Assembly (NCBI RefSeq): GCF_000720635.1 | Contig: NZ_JOCF01000003.1 | Location: 186,001-250,000 of the forward strand | DNA length: 64,000 bases | Source: Streptomyces sp. NRRL WC-3742 | Lineage (GTDB): Bacteria; Actinomycetota; Actinomycetes; Streptomycetales; Streptomycetaceae | Reading direction: 5' to 3' | Shown here: positions 32,552 through 41,825 of the stretch, one piece after another | Position numbering within the stretch: position 1 is the stretch's first letter | Layout: each line of letters starts with the position of its first letter | Notes under the pieces: generated by a model | The model's input: only the letters and a program-made list of their open reading frames with translations | Database searches by the model: none | Told to the model about the DNA's origin: nothing | Made by a program: the position numbers and the translations under genes

Positions 32552-32878
32552 TCAGATGGTCCAGCTGACGGGGTAGGTGACCACCGGGGTGAACGTCACG
32601 CCGACCGACTCCATCTCCCCGCGCGCGACGACGACCATCTCCTTGAGGTGGTTCAGCTGCGCCGAGTGCTCCTCCGAGTCCCAGATGCTGACCTGCAGCA
32701 TCGAGCCGTCCGGCGAGACGCCCGCGTAGAAGTGGAGGAGCCCCGGCAGTTGCCGGACGGCGGGGGCCAGGTACTCCGAGGTCTTGGTGTTCATGGCGTC
32801 GACCTCGGCGAACCGGCTCGGGTCGAAGGTGGCGCGCGAGGCGCGGACGACGGCGGTCGCGGGCAGTGACTCGGTCAT
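32552..32878 (-). CDS. Small ferredoxin-like-fold protein (ABM/Dabb-type)
   Basis: The product is 108 residues; the ATG at 32878 has GGGGGA upstream. The pattern LHFYAGVSPDGSMLQVSIWD, then EEHSAQLNHLKEMVV resembles dimeric alpha-beta barrel proteins of the antibiotic-biosynthesis-monooxygenase (ABM) type. No cofactor is usually needed in that group. It is a lone gene converging on the DUF4157 gene, 17 bp apart. Confidence 0.7.
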   Translation of the reverse strand: MTESLPATAVVRASRATFDPSRFAEVDAMNTKTSEYLAPAVRQLPGLLHFYAGVSPDGSMLQVSIWDSEEHSAQLNHLKEMVVVARGEMESVGVTFTPVVTYPVSWTI

Positions 32879-33068
32879 GACTGTTCCCCCTTGGATAGGT
32901 GACGTTCCGATCGGATGGTAGCCCGGCGGGCGGCGGCTGCGCCCGGATGCCGCCGGCCGAACCGGGCGCCCGGCGCCGTCCGGCCGCCGGCGTAAGGGGT
33001 CGACACCGGTCGGGCCCCGTGCTACTGAGGAACGACCGCCCCCACAAGGACGCTTGAAGGGGAAACGC

Positions 33069-34051
33069 ATGCCCGTGCCCGACCGTGCGGCCGACGATCC
33101 CGGGGCTCCGACGTTCGTCGTGTCGCCGCTGGCCCAGTTCATCCACGCACTGCACGACGGCCCCTGCAGCCGCCGCTCCCCCCTGCGACAGCGCTGGTGG
33201 CAGACGTCCAGGGGCAGCTGGACACCACCGGGCGCCGCGTCACCGCCCTGGTCAACCGCGCCCAGCCCGACCGCGCGGTCTTCGTGCCGCTGACGACCCT
33301 CAGCAGGGCCGGGACACCGTCCCTGAGCCACGAACTGGAGCGCCTGCGCGAAGCCCCGCCCCACTTCCTCGGCGCCCGCCTCGCCGCCGACTGCGGACCC
33401 ACCTGCCCTGACCACTCACCCCACTGCGACTGGGCCAGCCGCCTGGTGAAGGCCCTGCGCAACGACGAGGACCGCGCGCTGCGCAGCATCGTCGACGGAA
33501 TCGCCGACACCTTCCGCGCGACCATGGCCGACCACTGGCGGCCGCGCATCGCCCACCACCTCCACCACGACCTGGCCTACCGCACGCAGTTGGAGGAGGA
33601 CTTCGGCCCGCTCGCCCTGTTGACCTCCGTCGACCGCGACACCCGGCCGAACGCGGGCATCCCGAGCGAACTCGTCCTGATGCCCTGCGCCTTCGGGCAC
33701 CTGAGGACCCACGCATCCGTGACACCGGCCGGCTGCCGCGTACTCGTCTACCCGGCCCGCCTCGGCACGACCGAGCGCCGGCAGGCACGCGACCCGCTTG
33801 CCACCCTCCTCGGCGCCGGCAGGGCGGCCGCCCTACGGGCCCTGCGCGTGCCTACCTCCACCTCCGGCCTCGCCCAACACCTGGGCACCACCAGCCCCGT
33901 CGCCTCCCGCCACGCCCAAGTCCTGCGCGAGGCCGGCCTGATCACCACCGTCCGCAAGGGCAGAGCCGTCCTCCACCAACTCACCGCCGTCGGCGAGAGC
34001 CTCCTCACCGCCAGCCGCGACCATCCGCCCGGCACGGTCATCGGCCTGTAG
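33069..34051 (+). pseudogene. ArsR-type winged-helix regulator, broken by a single-base frameshift
   Basis: The true start is the ATG at 33069 (GGGG upstream) giving FVVSPLAQFIHALHDGPCS, a conserved N-terminus of large actinobacterial ArsR-like regulators. At about 33195 the frame must slip by -1, from ...LRQRW to VADVQGQLDTTGRRV; one G appears lost from a GGG run. The second frame then stays open to 34051 and ends in the winged HTH (LAQHLGTTSPVASRHAQVLR, GLITTVRKGRAVLHQLT). It could be a real disruption or a sequencing error; a shortened protein from the GTG at 33197 is also possible. About 327 residues if repaired. Confidence 0.8.
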
Positions 34052-34225
34052 TGCGAGCATCCGCCGGCTCGGGCGTGACGGGGTGGAGATTGCTGCCTGC
34101 TGACATTTACACGTTGTCACACATCGTTCACCGTCCGGGGTCTGACGCCGGCCGCCCGCCCGGTGGTGAGATGGGGTCCATTCGCCCGGCGTCCCGGTCG
34201 GGCCGGCCCAGGAGAGCCCGCTACC

Positions 34226-34786
34226 ATGATGAACCGTCAGCGTTTCACCGTCGTCGCCTCGGCGACCGTCCTCGGCCTGGCCCTCGCCGGGCTCGCCGGA
34301 GGCACCGCGCAGGCCACCCCGGCCAAGGCTTCCCCCGTCAAGGCCACGACGCTCAGCGCCAGTTGCTCGCAGGCGTACCTCCCGCTGCCCGACCCGACGT
34401 GTACCCCGGGCGCGTACAACCCGGACGTCACGCAGTCGACCATCAGCTCGACCATCTGCGTCTCCGGCTGGACGGCCACCGTGCGCCCGCCGACGAGCTA
34501 CACCAACGCCCTCAAGGTGCAGCAGATCGCCCAGTACGGCTACTCGGACACCAACACCGCGGACTACGAGGAGGACCACCTCGTCCCGCTGGAGCTCGGC
34601 GGCGCCCCGCGCGACCCCAACAACCTGTGGCCCGAGCCGCGCTACGGCACCCAGACCGCTACGAGCAAGGACTCCGTCGAGACCAAGCTGAAGAACGCGG
34701 TCTGCGGTGGCCGCGTCACCCTGTCCGCCGCCCGCAGCGCCATCGCGAGCGACTGGACGACGGCGCTCAGCCGCCTGGGCCTGTAG
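34226..34786 (+). CDS. Secreted HNH-endonuclease-fold-like protein
   Basis: The product is 186 residues from ATG 34226 (a second ATG follows at 34229). A Sec signal peptide covers about 1-32. The core DYEEDHLVPLELGGAPRDPN with NLWPEP is the beta-beta-alpha metal-like block of secreted HNH-like proteins common in streptomycetes. Conserved Cys residues (TCTPG, TICVSG, AVCGG) suggest disulfides. The family function is not established; nuclease activity would need the His and Asn of this block. Upstream 34052-34225 is promoter-sized and less GC-rich. Confidence 0.85.
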   Translation: MMNRQRFTVVASATVLGLALAGLAGGTAQATPAKASPVKATTLSASCSQAYLPLPDPTCTPGAYNPDVTQSTISSTICVSGWTATVRPPTSYTNALKVQQIAQYGYSDTNTADYEEDHLVPLELGGAPRDPNNLWPEPRYGTQTATSKDSVETKLKNAVCGGRVTLSAARSAIASDWTTALSRLGL

Positions 34787-34804
34787 CCAGGTAGCCTCCG
34801 CGAA

Positions 34805-34853
34805 CGCGTGAGCCCGCCCCGCCGGATCGCCTCCGGCGGGGCGGGCTCACGCG
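34805..34853. terminator. Long bidirectional hairpin terminator
   Basis: A perfect 21-bp stem (34805-34825 with 34833-34853) closes a 7-nt loop after the HNH-like gene. It overlaps the last two codons of the convergent LLM gene. Confidence 0.9.
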
Positions 34854-35737
34854 GTTCCGACGGGAAGAGGGCGCGGGGGACCGGCGCCGATCCGGGCGCG
34901 GACGAGGTCGACCGGGCCCCGGAACCAGCCCAGCTTCTCCACCCACCAGGTGAGCCCCGCCGCCCGGTACGGGGTGACGACCGTCGCGTCGGCGTCCTGC
35001 CGGAGCCCGGACGTCCGGCCCTCCATGACGACGTCGAACGACCCGTTGCGGACGGCCTGTTGGGCGCGGACGTACGCGACCACGGCGGCCAGGTCGACAG
35101 GAGGCATCATCTGGGTGTGGCCCACCCCCGCCCGGGTGGGGAAGACGCCGTCCCAGTGCGCGGCCCGCCGCATCGGGCGTCGCGAGGGCCAGGTACCCGC
35201 GATCCACACCGGGATGCGCGGCCGCTGCGGGCTCACCGGCTGGAAGGTGAGGTCCTTGACCGTGAACCAGCGGCCGTGGAAGGTGAACGGGCGGCCGGTC
35301 CACAGCCCGTCGAGGACCTGGAGCGCCTCGTCCAGCTTCTCCGCCCGCACCCGTGGGTCCGGATCCTCGCCCAGCGCCTGGAACTCGGCGGCGGAGGAGC
35401 CGAGTCCGGCGCCGAAGACCAGCCGTCCGCCGCTGAGAAGGTCCAACGCGACGGTGGCGCGGGCGACTTCGGCCGGGCGCTTGAGGGCGAGCACGTTCAC
35501 CATGACGCCGAGCCGCAGGCGCTCGGTGTCGGCGGCGATCGCGGCGAGGGTGGTCCACGAGTCGGTGAGGTGCTCGCCCGGGTGCTCCGCGACCTGGCCG
35601 TCCCAGAGGAAGAAGCCGTCCCAGCCGGACCGCTCCGCCAGCACTCCCAGTTCGCGGAGCAGGCGGGGATCCGCGTACTCGCGCCGGTTGGGCAGTCCGA
35701 CGGCGTAGCGCAGCGGCTGCTGTGGCGTGGCGTCCAT
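34847..35737 (-). CDS. LLM-class (F420-dependent-type) flavin oxidoreductase
   Basis: The product is 296 residues starting at ATG 35737 with AGGAAGG 9 nt upstream. YAVGLPNRREYADPRLLREL, WDGFFLWDG, ERLRLGVMVNVLALKRPAEV and GLGSSAAEF are typical luciferase-like monooxygenase blocks, close to the actinobacterial F420-type subgroup. Hydride transfer with F420H2 or FMNH2 on an unknown substrate is expected. The gene is alone and divergent from the FAD/aminotransferase cassette, so a link to that pathway is possible but not shown. Confidence 0.88.
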   Translation of the reverse strand: MDATPQQPLRYAVGLPNRREYADPRLLRELGVLAERSGWDGFFLWDGQVAEHPGEHLTDSWTTLAAIAADTERLRLGVMVNVLALKRPAEVARATVALDLLSGGRLVFGAGLGSSAAEFQALGEDPDPRVRAEKLDEALQVLDGLWTGRPFTFHGRWFTVKDLTFQPVSPQRPRIPVWIAGTWPSRRPMRRAAHWDGVFPTRAGVGHTQMMPPVDLAAVVAYVRAQQAVRNGSFDVVMEGRTSGLRQDADATVVTPYRAAGLTWWVEKLGWFRGPVDLVRARIGAGPPRPLPVGTA

Positions 35738-36044
35738 CGGCTGTCGCCTTCCTGCATGACGTCCCCGCAGGGCCTTCTCGTACGGCATCGCCCTCCTCGA
35801 TGATGTCGGCCGCGCGACGGCCGGAGCAACCCGAAGCACTCTCCGCAGGCCGGGTGCCGGGCCCGGTGCTACGGTCCTCTGGGAGCCTGAATCGCCTGCG
35901 GCGGTCCCCTGTGAGCTCCCCATGGGGCGGTGTCCCCCTCGGCGGGACGGTGCGCCCCCCGCTCCTTCCACACCTTCCGTAGTACCTCCCGTACCCATCG
36001 CCTCCGGACGCGACAGCGCACCGGAGGAATCGAGGGGAGCAGCG
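35738..36044. promoter_or_regulatory. Divergent intergenic region before the oxidoreductase/aminotransferase cassette
   Basis: About 307 bp separate the LLM gene from the FAD oxidoreductase. I see no clear operator palindrome and no small gene. The promoters for both directions must lie here. Confidence 0.5.
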
Positions 36045-37457
36045 ATGTCCGAGAACAGCGCACCCCCGGAGCCCGGCGACGAGGTCCTGGTGATCGGCGG
36101 CGGGTTCACCGGTCTGGCCGCCGCCCATGAGCTGGCCCTGGCCGGGGTGCCCTGCCGGGTGCTGGAGCGCGAGCCGTACGTCGGCGGCCTGGCAGGGTCG
36201 TTCGAGGTCGGGGGAGCCCGGCTCGAACGCTTCTACCACCACTGGTTCTCCTCCGATCTGGAGGTCCGGGCGCTGTGCGCGGAACTCGGCTGCTCCCACC
36301 TGCTCGAGCCGCATCGGACCCGGACGGGCGTCTACTACGCGAACTCGGTGTACCGGTTGTCGAGCCCGTGGGACGTGCTGCGCTTCGCGCCCCTCCCGCT
36401 GCCCGACCGGGTCCGGCTGGGCTGGTCCGCGGTGCGCGCCCACCAGGTGAAGCACTGGCGGGACCTGGAGGACCTCACGGCCCGGGAGTGGCTGCTGGAG
36501 CTGAGCGGGCCGCAGGTCTACGAGACGGTCTGGCGCCCGCTGCTGGAGGGCAAGTTCGGCCAGTACGCGACCGAGGTCGGCGCCACCTGGATGTGGACCA
36601 AGCTCCACCTGCGCGGCGGCAGCCGGTCGCACAGCGGCCGCGAGGTCCTCTACTACCTGCGCGGTGGCTGCGCCGCCCTGCTGGACGCGTGGGTCTCGCG
36701 CCTCTCCGAGCTGGGGGTCCGGATCTGCACGGGCACCCCGGTGCGGCAGGTGCTGACCGACGCCCGCGGGGTGTGCGGGGTCCGCACCGACGGCGGAGTA
36801 CTGCCCGTACGGCGCGTGCTGGCCACCACGGCACCGGACCTGCTCGCCGGCCTCCTCACCCCCGCCCGCGCCGGACCACCGCCCCATCCGGACGTGCCCG
36901 CCGTGCGGCGGCGCCTGTCCGAGATCCCCTACCTCGCCAATCTGTGCCTGGTGCTGCAGACCGACCGGTCCCTGTCGGACACCTACTGGCTCAACGTCAC
37001 CGACCCGTCGTTCCCCTTCGTCGGCGTCATCGAGCACACCAACCTGGAGGATTCCGACGCCTACGCCGGGCGTCACCTGGTCTACCTGTCCGCCTACCTC
37101 CCGACCGGCGCCGAGCTGTACCGGATGGACGACGAGGCGGTGTTCCACGCCAGCCTTCCGCACCTGAGCCGGATGTTCCCGCAGTTCCGGCGCGACTGGG
37201 TCCGGGCCCACCACGTCTGGCGGGCCGACCACGCCCAGCCGGTCATCACCCCGCACTACTCCGACCGCATCCCGGCGATGGAGACCGACGTGCCGGGGCT
37301 CTACCTGGCGAGCATGGCCCAGGTCTACCCCCAGGACCGGGGCACCAACTACGCCGTACGGCAGGGACGGCACGTCGGCCGCTTGATCGCCGACCGGATA
37401 CGGACCGCCCGATGCGTGGCCGCCCGCAGCGCCGCCCCCGAGGAGTGGACGCCATGA
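36045..37457 (+). CDS. FAD/NAD(P)-binding oxidoreductase (UDP-galactopyranose-mutase/protoporphyrinogen-oxidase-like)
   Basis: The product is 470 residues from ATG 36045, preceded by GAGGGGAG. The dinucleotide-binding motif VLVIGGGFTGLAAAHELA lies at 14-31, then VLEREPYVGGLAGSFE, as in the amine-oxidase/UGM group. C-terminal LYLASMAQVYPQDRGTNYAV binds FAD. The closest architecture is that of the glycosyltransferase-linked FAD proteins with an amine-oxidase fold; the substrate is unknown. It is the first gene of a four-gene coupled cassette and overlaps the aminotransferase start (ATGA). Confidence 0.88.
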   Translation: MSENSAPPEPGDEVLVIGGGFTGLAAAHELALAGVPCRVLEREPYVGGLAGSFEVGGARLERFYHHWFSSDLEVRALCAELGCSHLLEPHRTRTGVYYANSVYRLSSPWDVLRFAPLPLPDRVRLGWSAVRAHQVKHWRDLEDLTAREWLLELSGPQVYETVWRPLLEGKFGQYATEVGATWMWTKLHLRGGSRSHSGREVLYYLRGGCAALLDAWVSRLSELGVRICTGTPVRQVLTDARGVCGVRTDGGVLPVRRVLATTAPDLLAGLLTPARAGPPPHPDVPAVRRRLSEIPYLANLCLVLQTDRSLSDTYWLNVTDPSFPFVGVIEHTNLEDSDAYAGRHLVYLSAYLPTGAELYRMDDEAVFHASLPHLSRMFPQFRRDWVRAHHVWRADHAQPVITPHYSDRIPAMETDVPGLYLASMAQVYPQDRGTNYAVRQGRHVGRLIADRIRTARCVAARSAAPEEWTP

Positions 37458-38872
37458 ACTCCCTGATCAGCACCGAGGATTGCGAGCGGATGCCCATCGA
37501 GCGGGTGCACGAGCTCTACCGCCGCCACGTCAGCCGGAGCCAGGTGACGCTGCTCTCCGCCTTCGGATTCGGCCGCGACGCCGTGGACAGCGCCTCGGGC
37601 TGCTGGATCACCCTGCGCGACGGGCGCCGGGTCCTGGACTTCACCGGCGGGATCGGCGTGCTGAACCACGGCCACAACCACCCCCGCATCCTGGCCGCCC
37701 GCCGGCGCTTCCAGGAGCTGCGGCGCATGGAGGTGCACAAGAACTACTTCTCGCCGTACGTCGCCGCGCTCGGGCACAACCTGGCCCAGCTGCTGCCCGG
37801 GGACCTCGATGTCAGCTACTTCCCCAACTCGGGCGCGGAGGCCGTCGAGGGCGCCCTCAAGATGGCCTACAAGTACCACCGCGGCCATCGCGGCACCGTC
37901 CTGCACTCCGACATCGCCTTCCACGGCAAGCTCCTCGGCGCCGGAAGCCTGACCGCCTCGCCGGAGGTGCACTTCACCTTCCCGCGGATCCCCGGTACGG
38001 ACGGTTTCGCCTTCGACGACCTCGCCTCCCTGGAGCTGGCCCTGGAGCGGCACAGCACGCCCGAGGGCGGGAGCGACGTCTACGCGCTGGTCCTGGAACC
38101 CTTCAGCGCCTCCAGCCTCCGCGAGTGCTCGGAGGAGTTCCTGCGCGAGGCGCGCCGGCTGTGCACCCGGCACGACATCGTCCTGATCTTCGACGAGGTC
38201 TACACCTCCTGGGGCAGGACCGGTTCGCTCTTCCACTTCATGCGCCACCCCGGCCTCGTCCCGGACGTGGTGACCACCTCCAAGTCCTTCGGCGGCGGCA
38301 AGGCGTCCATCTCCGGCTACGTGGCCAGGGAGCCCGTCTTCCGCAGGGCCTACGACTCGCTCCCCGACGCCACCCTGCACAGCACCACCTATTACGGATT
38401 CGGCGAGGAGACGGTCACCGCGCTGGAGGCCGTGGCGATCGCCGTCGAGGACGACTACCCCGCCAGAGCCCGCCACCTCGGCGAGCGGCTGCACCGCGGC
38501 CTCACCGCCCTCGCCGCCGGCCACCCGCACCTGATCACGGAGGTGCGCGGCACCGGCGCCCTCCAGGGCGTCGTCCTGCGCCACGGCCCGGCCGCCCTCG
38601 AGCGCGCGCTGCACCTGCTGCCGTCCTCCTTCGCCCGCGACCCGCAGGCCGGGGCCAAGCTCGCCACCGCCGCCGTGGTCGCCGCCCTCTACCGCGACCA
38701 CGGGGTGCTCACCTACTACGGCTCCAACCAGGACCTGCCCCTGATCGCCGCGCCTCCGCTGGTGGCCGAGGACGCCGACATCGACGTCTTCCTGGAGGCC
38801 CTGGACGCGGTGCTGGCCAAGGGCATGCCCCGACTCCTGGCGGGCCTGGTCAAGGAGAAGGCCACCGCATGA
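37454..38872 (+). CDS. PLP-dependent class III aminotransferase
   Basis: The product is 472 residues. FNSGAEAVEGALKMAYKYHR-like, LIFDEVYTSWGRTGSLFHF and TTSKSFGGGK (K277, the Schiff-base lysine) are class III signatures. It resembles diaminobutyrate/ornithine-type and 2-aminobutyrate enzymes, with the long insert before the C-terminal domain. It would transfer an amino group to a keto or aldehyde product, perhaps one made by the FAD or GMC oxidoreductases encoded alongside. Start and stop both overlap their neighbours by 4 nt. Confidence 0.92.
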   Translation: MNSLISTEDCERMPIERVHELYRRHVSRSQVTLLSAFGFGRDAVDSASGCWITLRDGRRVLDFTGGIGVLNHGHNHPRILAARRRFQELRRMEVHKNYFSPYVAALGHNLAQLLPGDLDVSYFPNSGAEAVEGALKMAYKYHRGHRGTVLHSDIAFHGKLLGAGSLTASPEVHFTFPRIPGTDGFAFDDLASLELALERHSTPEGGSDVYALVLEPFSASSLRECSEEFLREARRLCTRHDIVLIFDEVYTSWGRTGSLFHFMRHPGLVPDVVTTSKSFGGGKASISGYVAREPVFRRAYDSLPDATLHSTTYYGFGEETVTALEAVAIAVEDDYPARARHLGERLHRGLTALAAGHPHLITEVRGTGALQGVVLRHGPAALERALHLLPSSFARDPQAGAKLATAAVVAALYRDHGVLTYYGSNQDLPLIAAPPLVAEDADIDVFLEALDAVLAKGMPRLLAGLVKEKATA

Positions 38873-39309
38873 GGGCCCGTCCACCCGCCGAGGAGCACCG
38901 CCGTCCACGGGCCTGGGAACGGCGCGTACGCTCCGCGGGGCTCCCAGCGCTCTGGGCGGGCCGCTGCACGGCCCTGGGCGAACCGTCCCGCCAGGCCGCC
39001 GCCGTCCGCCACACGGCCGCCACCCTGGCCGCGCTACCGGCGCCGTACCGCCTGGTGTTCGCCCTGCTGATGCGGGTGCTCCCGGTCGCCGTCGTCCTCG
39101 CCGACCCGACGGGCCCGCTCCGGGGCACCTCGGACCGGGCCCGTACGCGACGGGTCGCCGACCGGCTGTCCACGGTGCCCGGCTTCGCCGAACTGCTCAG
39201 GGTGAGCCTCGCACTGGCCCTGCACGGTGCCCTGGACGGACCCCTGCACGGCGCCCTGGACGGACCCCTGGACGGACCCTCCGGCGCGCCGCGTCAGGAG
39301 CTCCGATGA
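38869..39309 (+). CDS. Small protein with one hydrophobic helix and DGPLHGAL repeats
   Basis: The product is 146 residues, Arg-rich at the N-terminus, with a hydrophobic stretch YRLVFALLMRVLPVAVVLA (about 60-78) and a C-terminal low-complexity part of ALDGPLHGALDGPLDGP built from a 24-bp-scale repeat (39217-39283). No family is recognised. Its place, coupled by ATGA overlaps between an aminotransferase and a GMC oxidoreductase, suggests a small partner subunit as seen for some membrane GMC dehydrogenases. That is inference. Confidence 0.7.
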   Translation: MRARPPAEEHRRPRAWERRVRSAGLPALWAGRCTALGEPSRQAAAVRHTAATLAALPAPYRLVFALLMRVLPVAVVLADPTGPLRGTSDRARTRRVADRLSTVPGFAELLRVSLALALHGALDGPLHGALDGPLDGPSGAPRQELR

Positions 39310-40769
39310 CCGGACCCTCCCACACCATCCACTGCGACGCCCTGGTGATCGGCTCGGGAGCCGGAGGCAGCACCGCGGCCCTGGAACTCGCCGGAGCGGG
39401 CCGAGAGGTCCGCGTCCTGGAGGAGGGCCCGCTCGTCCCGCAGGAGCGGATCACCCGAGCCTCCCCGGCGGAGAACCTGCGCCTGCTCTACCGCCAGGGC
39501 GGTCTGGTCCCCATCCACGGCGCGCCCACCATCCCCTTCGGGGAGGGCCGTTGCGTCGGCGGAACCACCGTGGTCAACGGAGGGCTGTTCTGGCGCCCTC
39601 CCGAACGCCTGCTGGACTCCTGGGCGTCCGCCGGCGTCGACGGCTTCCGGGCCCACCACCTCGCCCACCACCTGGCCGAGGCCGAACGGCGCCTCGGCGT
39701 CCTCGACCAACCGCCCGGCCGGGGAAACCGCGACTCGGTCCTGCTCGCCCAGGCCGCCGACCGACTCGGCTGGCGCTGGGCACCGGCCCGCCGGGCGGTG
39801 CGGGGCTGCCGGCACGCCAACCGCTGCGTCACCGGCTGCCCCACCGGCGCCAAGCAGAGCATGCTGGTGACCTACCTGCCCGCCGCCGAACGGCTCGCCG
39901 CGGTCATCGAGCCCGACACCCGGGTCGTCCGGCTCGAACACGACGGCACCCGGGTCACGGCCGTGCACGCCCTGCGCCACGGCCGACGACTGCGCTACCT
40001 CCCGCAGACCGTCTTCCTGGCGGCAGGCCCCATCGGCAGCCCACTGCTGCTACGACGCAGCGCCATCGGCGGCCGGGGCCCGGGCCGCGCCATCGCGTTC
40101 CACGTCAACTTCCGTACGGTAGCGCGCTTCAGCGAGCCCGTCCGCGCCACCGAGGGCACCATCTTCACCGCCCAACTGCAGGAGTTCGCCGACCGGGGCG
40201 TGCGGGTGATGCCAGGAAACCTCACCCCGGGCTCGCTCGCCGCCGCACTGGCCGCCCACCCCGCCGGAACCGTCGACCGGACGCTGGCCCAACTGGACCG
40301 CATCGCGGTCTACACCACCCAGGTGAGCGTCCAGGGCACCGCACGGCTCCTGGCAGTACCCGGCCTCGGCGCACTCCTGCGCCACCGCCTGACCGACACC
40401 GACCGCGACCTCCTCGGCACCGCCTTCCGGCACACCGCCGACCTCCTCCTCGCCGCCGGCGCCGTCGAACTCCTCCCACCCGCACCCGCCCGCCTGACCA
40501 CGGCCGCACAGGCAGCCGACTTCGCCCTCCACAGCCGCCCCGAGACCTGGGACCTGATCTCCGTCCACGCCATGGCCTCCTGCCGCATGGGCCCACCCAC
40601 CCACGGCGGAGTCTGCGACACCCAGGGCCGCCCCCACGGCTTCACCAACCTCCACCTCTGCGACGCGAGCGTCCTCCCCGGCGCCACCGGCATCAGCCCA
40701 CAGGAGACCATCATGGGCTTCTCCCACCTCCTGACATCCCGCCACCTCGACCGGCCCACCGGCACCTGA
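39306..40769 (+). CDS. GMC-family FAD oxidoreductase with Cys cluster
   Basis: The product is 487 residues. LVIGSGAGGSTAALELA (about 13-29) binds FAD, CVGGTTVVNGGLF is the GMC signature, and the C-terminal SVHAMASCRMG contains the catalytic-type His (H421). C168-x5-C174-x3-C178 is a Cys cluster found in a subgroup of GMC dehydrogenases, where a metal or iron-sulfur role is suspected. GMC enzymes oxidise alcohols; here the aldehyde or ketone could feed the aminotransferase. Last gene of the cassette. Confidence 0.9.
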   Translation: MTGPSHTIHCDALVIGSGAGGSTAALELAGAGREVRVLEEGPLVPQERITRASPAENLRLLYRQGGLVPIHGAPTIPFGEGRCVGGTTVVNGGLFWRPPERLLDSWASAGVDGFRAHHLAHHLAEAERRLGVLDQPPGRGNRDSVLLAQAADRLGWRWAPARRAVRGCRHANRCVTGCPTGAKQSMLVTYLPAAERLAAVIEPDTRVVRLEHDGTRVTAVHALRHGRRLRYLPQTVFLAAGPIGSPLLLRRSAIGGRGPGRAIAFHVNFRTVARFSEPVRATEGTIFTAQLQEFADRGVRVMPGNLTPGSLAAALAAHPAGTVDRTLAQLDRIAVYTTQVSVQGTARLLAVPGLGALLRHRLTDTDRDLLGTAFRHTADLLLAAGAVELLPPAPARLTTAAQAADFALHSRPETWDLISVHAMASCRMGPPTHGGVCDTQGRPHGFTNLHLCDASVLPGATGISPQETIMGFSHLLTSRHLDRPTGT

Positions 40770-40855
40770 GCGGGGCGATCACCAACGACTTGGTGCGCGG
40801 TAGCCAGGTTCCCCAGTTGGTTCGGTGGGCCGCGACACCCTGGGAGACTGCCGAG

Positions 40856-41389
40856 GTGACGCGCACGATCGTGGTCAGCGACTACGACCCCCGATGGCCC
40901 GAGCAGTTCGAGCACCTGCGGCAGCGACTGGCACCCCACGTCGCGGATCTGGCCGTGTCCATCGAGCACGTCGGCAGTACGGCCGTGCCCGGGTGCGCCG
41001 CCAAACCGATCATCGACCTCGACATCGTGGTGTCCGAGGAGGCCGTCATGCCCGAGTTGATTTCCCGACTCGTCGGGCAGGGCTACCAACGCGAAGGCGA
41101 TCTGGGGATTCGGGGGCGGGAGGCATTCCAAGCCCCTCCGGTGGCTCCTGAACATCACCTGTACGGCGTCGTCGCAGGCTCAAAGCCCCACCTTGATCAC
41201 GTCCTGCTCCGTGACTACCTGCGTCAGCAGCCCGATGAAGTCCAGCGCTACAGCGTGTTGAAGGTCGCCCTGGCGCAGCAGTTCCCTGCCGACAGTGAGG
41301 GCAGGACGGCCTACTCGGCGGCGAAGAGCACTCTGGTGGAGGAACTGATCGCGAAGGGCTACGCCGCTCGGGCCGCCGGCGAATCGTGA
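40856..41389 (+). CDS. GrpB-family (nucleotidyltransferase-fold) protein
   Basis: The product is 177 residues from GTG 40856, with GGAG upstream. VVSDYDPRWPEQFEHLRQRL, SIEHVGSTAVPGCAAKPIID and HLYGVV are the standard blocks of GrpB/UPF0157 proteins, which have a nucleotidyltransferase-like fold and occur alone or fused to dephospho-CoA kinase. The biochemical role is unresolved. It is 86 bp after the GMC gene and not coupled to it. Confidence 0.9.
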   Translation: MTRTIVVSDYDPRWPEQFEHLRQRLAPHVADLAVSIEHVGSTAVPGCAAKPIIDLDIVVSEEAVMPELISRLVGQGYQREGDLGIRGREAFQAPPVAPEHHLYGVVAGSKPHLDHVLLRDYLRQQPDEVQRYSVLKVALAQQFPADSEGRTAYSAAKSTLVEELIAKGYAARAAGES

Positions 41390-41449
41390 CGTACGGCGGA
41401 CCGCACGGCTGGGTGATGTTGTGACGCATCACCGGGCCCGTGCGGTCCT

Positions 41450-41640
41450 GTCCCATCCTGCCTTCTGCGGCCTTGATCGCGCACATCTCGGCGACTGGAC
41501 CGCAGAGTTGGCTGATCCTTGGGTAGCCCGGCGCGGGTCCGCGCTGCGCGAACGCCGGGGCGGCGCTCGCCGAGCTGTACGGCGTGACCCGCCCCACCGT
41601 CGCCCGCGCCCCGACCAGGCGAGGCGCGAACGTTGCCCCT
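41450..41640 (+). pseudogene. Remnant of an IS5-family transposase N-terminus
   Basis: FCGLDRAHLGDWTAELADPW followed by SALRERRGGA and, in a second frame, LAELYGVTRPTVARA matches by eye the start and the HTH region of streptomycete IS5-like transposases, with the material between the two blocks deleted. No terminal inverted repeats are left. It is a decay product of an old insertion. Confidence 0.7.
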
Positions 41641-41741
41641 CGTTGCGTCGGGATCTCGTCGGGATCTCCTGCGTGAACACCGCCGTACGCGAGACGGGAA
41701 CTTGTTGACGCCGACGGCGGGGCCCGGCTAGCTTCCACGGC

Positions 41742-41825
41742 ATGCAGCAACGCCCCATTGCCCTGACGACTCGCGGTCACATCGACCTCCTGCGAGTCTG
41801 TTCCGCTGTCTGTCGCGCCTGCTGA
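41742..41825 (+). CDS. Actinobacterial Cys-containing leader peptide (27 aa)
   Basis: The short frame encodes MQQRPIALTTRGHIDLLRVC and ends in SAVCRAC. HIDLLRV-x-SA-x-CR is the signature of the putative leader peptides found before sulfur-metabolism genes in streptomycetes. The Cys codons (three in the last eight residues) suit attenuation by cysteine supply. It lies 254 bp ahead of the arylsulfotransferase gene. Confidence 0.85.
   Translation: MQQRPIALTTRGHIDLLRVCSAVCRAC

Noticed and set aside
30762..33155. Minus-strand frame over the DUF4157 and ABM-like genes
   Set aside because: The plus-strand DUF4157 gene has a HELTH motif and a coherent fold; the minus frame has neither motif nor start site.
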